From Microcaldota archaeon (GTDB taxonomy: Archaea; Micrarchaeota; Micrarchaeia; Micrarchaeales; CABMGC01): DNA of 9,566 nucleotides. Position 1 is the first letter of the stretch; each line of letters starts with the position of its first letter. The translations under genes and the position numbers were made by a program. Of this stretch, positions 5,786 through 9,566 are shown piece by piece. Below the pieces are notes generated by a model that saw only the letters and a list, made by a program, of their open reading frames with translations, was not told the origin of the DNA and did not search any database. Location of the stretch: NCBI GenBank assembly GCA_030040335.1, contig JASHTX010000084.1:1-9566 (forward strand), written 5' to 3'.

Positions 5786-6382
5786 CTACATTATCCCAAG
5801 GAAGTCCTTTATCTTTCCAACTATCCCAGGTCTTGATGGCGGCGACGCCTCCTCAGGTTCCTGCTCTTCCTCTGCTGGCTGTTGTGGCTCGGCCTTCTTG
5901 CCCATTTTCGCTGCGCGCGGCTTCTCCTTTGGTGCGGGCGCCTGGGCCTGCGGCTCCGGCTCCTCCTCTACAGCAGCCTGCTTTTGAGGCATCTTGGGCA
6001 TCTTTATGTTCTTCAGATTGCGGATCATGCCACCGCTTCCCACAGACTCATTTATCACATCCATTACTTCTTCAGAATCCAGGTTCCTGATGACTATTAC
6101 GTTAGCTCCGTTCTTCTTTGCCAGCTGTGCGTCCTCGAGGTTGCTGCAGACAGCCGCTTCGACTCCTTCCTGCTTGTTGAGCGCCATTCCTGCACCGATG
6201 GGATCCCTTGCTATGACTATGGCCTCGTCGTAGCTGCCGCCACGCAGCTGGTCCCCGACCGTCTGAGCCAGGGCGCTTGTCGAGACGCTAACCTCCTTTG
6301 CCACTACGTTGTGGCTCTGCTGGACAGCATCCACTATCTTGTCTATGCTTCCGGAAACATTGCTTACAACAAGCAGCTTCAT
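5786..6382 (-). CDS. RpiB/LacAB-fold protein lacking catalytic residues, with acidic tail
   Basis: Residues 1-115 follow the RpiB (ribose-5-phosphate isomerase B) fold. YDEAIVIARDPIGAGMALNK (51-70) and VEAAVCSNLEDAQLAKKNGANVIVI (74-98) line up with the RpiB glycine loop, ANK helix, the R-A-x-x-C strand and the Asn-Val strand. The RpiB catalytic Cys (in ICGTG) is Ala here (IARDP), the His of HND is absent (KKNGAN), and the N-terminal Asp-His sugar-phosphate residues are replaced by SNVSG. Isomerase activity is therefore unlikely. Residues about 127-185 form a low-complexity linker rich in Glu, Pro, Ala, Gln and Lys. The last 13 residues (GIVGKIKDFLGIM) form an amphipathic segment that could be a membrane- or partner-binding peptide. 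At about 198 residues it is longer than RpiB (about 150) only because of this tail. TTATATACC at 6420-6412 is the promoter; GGGGGG (about 6387-6392) may serve as a ribosome-binding purine run. Function unknown. Confidence 0.78.
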   Translation of the reverse strand: MKLLVVSNVSGSIDKIVDAVQQSHNVVAKEVSVSTSALAQTVGDQLRGGSYDEAIVIARDPIGAGMALNKQEGVEAAVCSNLEDAQLAKKNGANVIVIRNLDSEEVMDVINESVGSGGMIRNLKNIKMPKMPQKQAAVEEEPEPQAQAPAPKEKPRAAKMGKKAEPQQPAEEEQEPEEASPPSRPGIVGKIKDFLGIM

Positions 6383-6446
6383 CTTGACCCCCCTATTATT
6401 TGACAGACAAAGGTATATAAGATATTAATCAACATAAATAACTGAG
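6383..6446. promoter_or_regulatory. Shared divergent TATA box, RpiB-fold gene / eS26
   Basis: One A/T box, TATATAA at 6414-6420, lies in the 64-base gap. On the plus strand it is centred about 30 bases before ATG 6447, predicting a start site near 6443 and a 4-base leader for eS26. Read on the minus strand, TTATATA is centred about 34 bases before ATG 6382, predicting a leader of about 9 bases. AAAGG just before it on the plus strand resembles a TFB recognition element oriented toward eS26. No second A/T box with proper spacing was found. Confidence 0.55.
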
Positions 6447-6683
6447 ATGTGTTTGATGAGAGGAAAAGAGACCGCGGTGACATGCGATTCCTGCGGGAGA
6501 AAGGTACCGAGAAACAAGGCTGTGGTCTTCGAGAAGGCGATAAGTTTCTCGACAGAACTGCACAACGTCAACGACGTGAGGTTCTTCGAGCGAAGGAAGG
6601 TATACTACTGCATAAGCTGTGCCAAGCACAGGGGCATATTCGAGAAGAAAAAGGAGATGGCACTCAGGAGTAAGAAGTACTGA
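6447..6683 (+). CDS. rps26e: Small ribosomal subunit protein eS26, short form
   Basis: A 78-residue basic protein with the eS26 pattern. CDSCGRKVPRNKAV (13-26) gives the first zinc pair (C13, C16) and the characteristic VP-x-x-KAV stretch. A variable segment follows, and then YYCISCAKHRGI (53-64) with the second pair (C55, C58) and the SCA-x-H signature. In eukaryotes eS26 sits by the mRNA exit channel of the small subunit. The N-terminal basic extension typical of the family is almost absent and the C-terminus is short (KKKEMALRSKKY), so this is a minimal version. ATG 6447 fits the upstream TATA box; ATG 6456, three codons later, is an alternative. It probably shares a transcript with the membrane-protein gene that follows. 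Confidence 0.8.
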   Translation: MCLMRGKETAVTCDSCGRKVPRNKAVVFEKAISFSTELHNVNDVRFFERRKVYYCISCAKHRGIFEKKKEMALRSKKY

Positions 6684-6695
6684 AGGGGTGTTTTC

Positions 6696-7334
6696 CTGCC
6701 CGTAGACGCGGACGAACTGATGATCTTCAAGCTAAGGGGAATGAAGTCCAAGAAGGAGGAGACTCCCGAGATGGAGCAGTACAGGAAGGTCACGTCCCAG
6801 GAGGCTGAAAGGCTGCGGGATCTAGATGCCCTTGAGCACGGCAGGGAGTCCAAGAAAGCCGAAGAGGAAGCCATGGAGCAACCGAGCAGGGTTTTCTCCT
6901 GGATAACCGGCGCTATATTCCTGATCAATTTCTTCGCCATAAGCTATTTCGTCCTGCCGCAGGCGGTCTTCGTCACAGAATATGTACTGAACAGCGGCAT
7001 CTCTTTCTTCATAGCTAACTTTAACTACGCTTACGCAGTGGTTGTGGTCAACCTCGCACTTGCGATACTGAGCGCGGCGACGGGAGTGGTCATGTTCACC
7101 AAATACAAGAACGCGTACATAGTTGCGGCTGTTGTGGGTTGCGTTATGATACTGGCTGTCAGTTCGGAATACCTGAGCAGCAGCACAGGCTATCTCCTGA
7201 TAATAGACTTCCTGACTTTCCTCAGCCTAGGAACCCTGGCTTATTCCAGAACGCTGGTATTCGCACCTGTTGAAGAGCAAGAGAGAAGAGTAAGCCACGA
7301 TGTCGTGTGGCCCAAGGTTGAGAACTACAGGTAA
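6696..7334 (+). CDS. Multi-spanning membrane protein with charged N-terminal region
   Basis: I do not recognise the family. From ATG 6720 it has 204 residues: a charged, probably helical N-terminal region (about 8-55, rich in Lys, Glu and Arg), then hydrophobic stretches at about 59-79, 82-100 (weaker), 104-126, 131-149 and 157-179, and a polar tail with EEQERR and WPKVENYR. Four or five membrane helices with the N-terminus inside is likely. The start is uncertain. GGGGTG at 6685-6690 resembles a ribosome-binding site but is about 29 bases before ATG 6720. It is 5 bases before an in-frame CTG at 6696, which would add eight residues (xPVDADEL). Either CTG initiates or that purine run is incidental; the longer form is given here. 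The gene begins 12 bases (or 36) after eS26 and ends 6 bases before the stop of convergent aCPSF1. Confidence 0.74.
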   Translation: MPVDADELMIFKLRGMKSKKEETPEMEQYRKVTSQEAERLRDLDALEHGRESKKAEEEAMEQPSRVFSWITGAIFLINFFAISYFVLPQAVFVTEYVLNSGISFFIANFNYAYAVVVVNLALAILSAATGVVMFTKYKNAYIVAAVVGCVMILAVSSEYLSSSTGYLLIIDFLTFLSLGTLAYSRTLVFAPVEEQERRVSHDVVWPKVENYR

Positions 7335-7347
7335 CTGTAGCTACCTG
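7325..7347. terminator. Overlapping hairpins between convergent genes
   Basis: CTACAG (7325-7330) and CTGTAG (7335-7340) form a perfect 6-bp stem capped by GTAA, a GNRA-type tetraloop that contains the TAA stop of the plus-strand gene. An alternative stem pairs CAGGTA (7329-7333 region) with TACCTG (7342-7347) and reaches over the aCPSF1 stop. No T-tract follows on either strand. A bidirectional 3'-end structure is plausible but unproven. Confidence 0.45.
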
Positions 7348-9293
7348 AACCTTATGGAATCCAGGTCCATCGGGGCCCTTGCCTCCACATGGAACTTCAT
7401 GCCCATCGATCTCGCCAGGTCTTCGCACTTCTGCTCCTCACCGTGCATCGTGAGCACCTTCTTGGGTCCTGGCCTGAGCATCTGGGCGAAGTTCATGAGC
7501 TGCCTGCGGTCGCTGTGACCTGAGAACCCTTCTATAGTACGCACCTGCATCCTCACATTTATTGGTACCATCTTGCCATCTTCACCTGGCAGCGCTATCT
7601 CCTTGAAGCCGTTTTGTATCTTCCTGCCGAGCGAGTTGACGCTGTTGTAACCGACGAAGACTATTGCGTTCCTTTCGTCCTCTGCAAGGGCCTTGAAGTA
7701 TTCGAGAGCCGTGCCTCCGTTGAGCATGCCTCCGCTCGCAAGTATCACCGACGGCCCCTTGCTAACTATCTCGCTCCTCTCGCCCTTTGCGACCTCGAAG
7801 ATCTCGCTCTCAAACGGCGAGTTGTTGCTGAGTATTCTGTGCTGCAGACCTGCCTTCAGGTATTCGGGATACGCGGTGTGTATGGCGCTGGCCTCGAGTA
7901 TCATTCCATCGAGGTAGACTGGCACGTCAAGCTTGTAATTCGGATTGTTTGCAGCGTATGACTCCATGACCAGCATAAGCTCCTGGGCCCTGCCTACCGC
8001 GAAGACGGGGATGAGCACTTTGCCTCCGTTCTGCACGACGCCCTTTATCAGGTTCATAAGCTCTATCTCTGCGTCCTGCCTGTTGGCTGTTATGTCCCTG
8101 GAACCTCCGTAAGTGCTTTCGATGAAGAGGGCGTCTATCCTAGGATACTTGGTATCAGCCTGGTCCAATAGCCTTGTGAAGCCGTACTTCATGTCGCCGC
8201 TGTGAACTATGTTATACAGTCCCTCGCCTATGTGAAGGTGCACGAGCGAGCTGCCGAGTATGTGGCCTGCGTTGTGGTAGGTCAGCTTTATCTCGTCTGT
8301 AACGTTTGTGACCTCGCCGTAGTCCCTTGTCACAATGTGAGTGAGCATCTTCTTTATGTCCTTCTCCTCGTAAAGCGGAGTGCCAGCGCTCCTTTGCACA
8401 AGCTTCACGTAGTCGTAGAGCAGCAGCGCAGCCAGGTCCCTGGTCGGAGGGGTGCAGTAGACCGGGCCCTCATAGCCGAACTTGAACAGGTATGGGACGA
8501 AACCAATGTGGTCCATGTGGGCATGAGTAAGTATTACAGCATCGAGGTCATTTATGGTCAGGTTTGCGCTGTCTAGATAGGGGAATGCCTTGTTCTCGTT
8601 GCCTGTCACGGCATCAAGCCCTTTTATGGCAGGTTCGGGGCTAACACCGCAGTCTATCAGCATCTTGGAGTGGTTGGTTTCTATCAGAAGGCTGCTCCTG
8701 CCTACTTCCCTGAAGCCTCCCAGAGCTGTTGCCTTTACCCACTCGCTCTTCATTATCGGCTGGTTTATCTTCTTGCCTATGTTTGTCAGGAATTTCTTCC
8801 TGAAGTCGCTCTCCTTTATGAGCAGCTGCCTGACACCCTTTATCACATCGCTGTTCATCGGGGGTATGCGCAGAACCTTGGGTACCCAACCTGTTGCAGT
8901 GACGATCCTTATCAACGTAGATCCGCCCTTGCCTATCACCAGGCCAGGCTTCATTGCCTCGATAAGCACCTCGTTGAACTCCGGGATGAATCTTATGCCC
9001 TCTTCAGATACGCCAGCCTCGGGAGGCGCTATCTCCATTATCTTCTTCTTGGTTTCCTCAGGGTCCATTAGGCTCGATGCATCGCTCCTTACTATCAGCT
9101 TCTTCTTTATGGTTGTGGAGACGTTCCTTATCACGTTCTCGTTGCCGTATATCGCTGATACGTTCTTCACGTATATCGCAACATCCGGACCCTCGAACTC
9201 GACCTTGGTAAGACCTGCGTCCTTTGGAACCAGTTCTTTTACTATATCGAGCAAGCTCTTTGCTTCTGTTTTTTCTTCAGTCAATTCGATCAC
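7341..9293 (-). CDS. aCPSF1/FttA, KH-domain beta-CASP ribonuclease, transcription termination factor
   Basis: Archaeal homologue of the eukaryotic CPSF73 endonuclease. In methanogens it cleaves nascent RNA near U-rich tracts and terminates transcription (aCPSF1, also called FttA). The 650-residue length matches the family. N-terminal KH-type domains cover about residues 1-145, with the GLVIGKGGS loop at 117-125. The metallo-beta-lactamase core begins near 187. Metal ligands are H257, H259, D261 and H262 (THAHMDHIG), H344 (AGHILGSS) and D367 (HSGDMK). The beta-CASP motifs are E392 (IEST, motif A), H593 (FSGHSD, motif B) and H617 (TMHGE, motif C). VILASGGMLNGG lies at 517-527. All catalytic residues are intact. 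The start is GTG 9293; an AAAAATAAGG box at about 9326-9317 is spaced for a leaderless or very short leader message. It lies downstream of the proteasome gene, separated by a T-rich tract, and converges on the membrane-protein gene. Confidence 0.97.
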   Translation of the reverse strand: MIELTEEKTEAKSLLDIVKELVPKDAGLTKVEFEGPDVAIYVKNVSAIYGNENVIRNVSTTIKKKLIVRSDASSLMDPEETKKKIMEIAPPEAGVSEEGIRFIPEFNEVLIEAMKPGLVIGKGGSTLIRIVTATGWVPKVLRIPPMNSDVIKGVRQLLIKESDFRKKFLTNIGKKINQPIMKSEWVKATALGGFREVGRSSLLIETNHSKMLIDCGVSPEPAIKGLDAVTGNENKAFPYLDSANLTINDLDAVILTHAHMDHIGFVPYLFKFGYEGPVYCTPPTRDLAALLLYDYVKLVQRSAGTPLYEEKDIKKMLTHIVTRDYGEVTNVTDEIKLTYHNAGHILGSSLVHLHIGEGLYNIVHSGDMKYGFTRLLDQADTKYPRIDALFIESTYGGSRDITANRQDAEIELMNLIKGVVQNGGKVLIPVFAVGRAQELMLVMESYAANNPNYKLDVPVYLDGMILEASAIHTAYPEYLKAGLQHRILSNNSPFESEIFEVAKGERSEIVSKGPSVILASGGMLNGGTALEYFKALAEDERNAIVFVGYNSVNSLGRKIQNGFKEIALPGEDGKMVPINVRMQVRTIEGFSGHSDRRQLMNFAQMLRPGPKKVLTMHGEEQKCEDLARSMGMKFHVEARAPMDLDSIRFR

Positions 9294-9335
9294 TTAAAAG
9301 TCGTACTGGATTTACGCCTTATTTTTCAGGAAAAA
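9294..9335 (-). promoter_or_regulatory. aCPSF1 promoter with palindrome
   Basis: The inverted repeat ATTTTTC (9321-9327) / GAAAAAT (9330-9336) with a 2-base centre overlaps the best box A candidate for aCPSF1 (AAAAATAAGG, minus strand 9326-9317, about 29 bases before GTG 9293). It could be an operator, or on the minus strand an RNA hairpin closing the terminator of the upstream proteasome gene. Confidence 0.4.
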
Positions 9336-9362
9336 TGAAAACAAACAAAAGTAAACGTCAAA
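9336..9362 (-). terminator. T-rich tract after the proteasome gene
   Basis: After the TAG of the proteasome gene the minus strand has T-runs in GTTTACTTTTGTTTGTTTTC and then enters the palindrome at 9321-9336. Such U-tracts are archaeal termination signals and, in methanogens, the target of aCPSF1, which is encoded immediately downstream. Confidence 0.6.
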
Positions 9363-9566
9363 CTACTTCAGCAACTTGTCTATCTCCTCTTTGCTGTACT
9401 CTTTGTACCCCTTCTTCGTTATCGCCACAACCTTCAGTGCGCCACCTGTCGCGGAACTCCTCCTTGCGGCCAGTTGAAGCGATTTTAGCGCGTGTTTTGC
9501 AGCTTCCTGCGTGGTCATGCCTGAGGTGTATGCGCCGTCAAGGTAACCCAGGGCAGACTGCATGCC
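9363..9566 (-). CDS. psmB: Proteasome beta subunit, C-terminal part (cut by window edge)
   Basis: The last 67 residues of a 20S proteasome beta-type subunit, the proteolytic ring component. The visible GMQSALGYLDGAY, then MTTQEAAKHALKSLQLAARR, then SSATGGALKVVAITKKGYKEY, match the family pattern of a G-x-x-x-A-x-x-x-L-x-x-x-Y helix, the EEA helix ending in A-x-x-R-(D), the SGG turn and the V-x-x-I strand. The usual R-D-x-x-S-G of the turn reads RRSSATG. The catalytic N-terminal threonine and prepeptide lie outside the window, so whether this is the active beta subunit or a paralogue cannot be told. The C-terminus SKEEIDKLLK is complete. The alpha subunit is less likely because alpha C-termini end in the HbYX motif, which is absent here. 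Confidence 0.82.
   Translation of the reverse strand, partial: GMQSALGYLDGAYTSGMTTQEAAKHALKSLQLAARRSSATGGALKVVAITKKGYKEYSKEEIDKLLK

Noticed and set aside
5882..6403. Plus-strand open frame over the RpiB-fold gene
   Set aside because: It is the complement of the Glu/Pro/Ala-rich tail and fold region; the minus strand has the promoter and recognisable fold.
8590..9297. Long open frame on the plus strand opposite the aCPSF1 N-terminus
   Set aside because: The minus-strand frame encodes the KH and metallo-beta-lactamase motifs; the plus-strand frame is a low-complexity Ser/Phe/Ile-rich reading of the complement.

Overview
The window comes from an archaeon. It carries a proteasome beta subunit, the archaeal termination ribonuclease aCPSF1/FttA, a eukaryote-type ribosomal protein (eS26), a COG2522-type regulator and FtsZ. 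Its promoters look archaeal: TATA boxes about 25 bases before the start codons, often with no room for a leader. Base composition is near 50% GC and AGG/ATA codons are common. The lineage cannot be fixed from sequence alone; a small-genome euryarchaeal or DPANN (for example Micrarchaeota-like) organism would fit, but this is inference.

Layout from left to right. Bases 1-446 hold the N-terminal part of ftsZ on the minus strand, cut by the window edge. Divergent to it is a full-length family X DNA polymerase with an intact PHP nuclease domain (559-2292). From about 2300 to 4150 is an accessory-looking stretch with two orphan membrane-protein genes on the minus strand: a 395-residue sequon-rich protein with two predicted membrane segments, and a 74-residue protein with two membrane segments. 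Three degenerate copies of one intergenic repeat sit here, one just downstream of each of three consecutive minus-strand genes (gdhA, the 74-residue gene and the 395-residue gene). This is the most unusual structure in the window.

Next comes a probable two-gene minus-strand operon: an XRE-type regulator (5428-5745) followed 16 bases later by glutamate dehydrogenase (4149-5411). Upstream of it is an RpiB-fold protein that appears to have lost its catalytic residues and gained a long acidic, proline-rich tail ending in an amphipathic segment (5786-6382). It diverges, across one shared TATA box, from a plus-strand pair: eS26 (6447-6683) and a four- or five-helix membrane protein (6696 or 6720 to 7334). 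That pair runs tail to tail, with a 6-base gap, into aCPSF1 (7341-9293, minus). The last gene, cut by the right edge, is the C-terminus of the proteasome beta subunit (9363-9566, minus). It is separated from aCPSF1 by a T-rich tract and a near-perfect palindrome.

Functionally this is mostly housekeeping (division, repair, nitrogen metabolism, translation, termination, proteolysis) with one lineage-specific patch between polX and gdhA. No RNA genes, CRISPR arrays, transposases or recombinases were seen.
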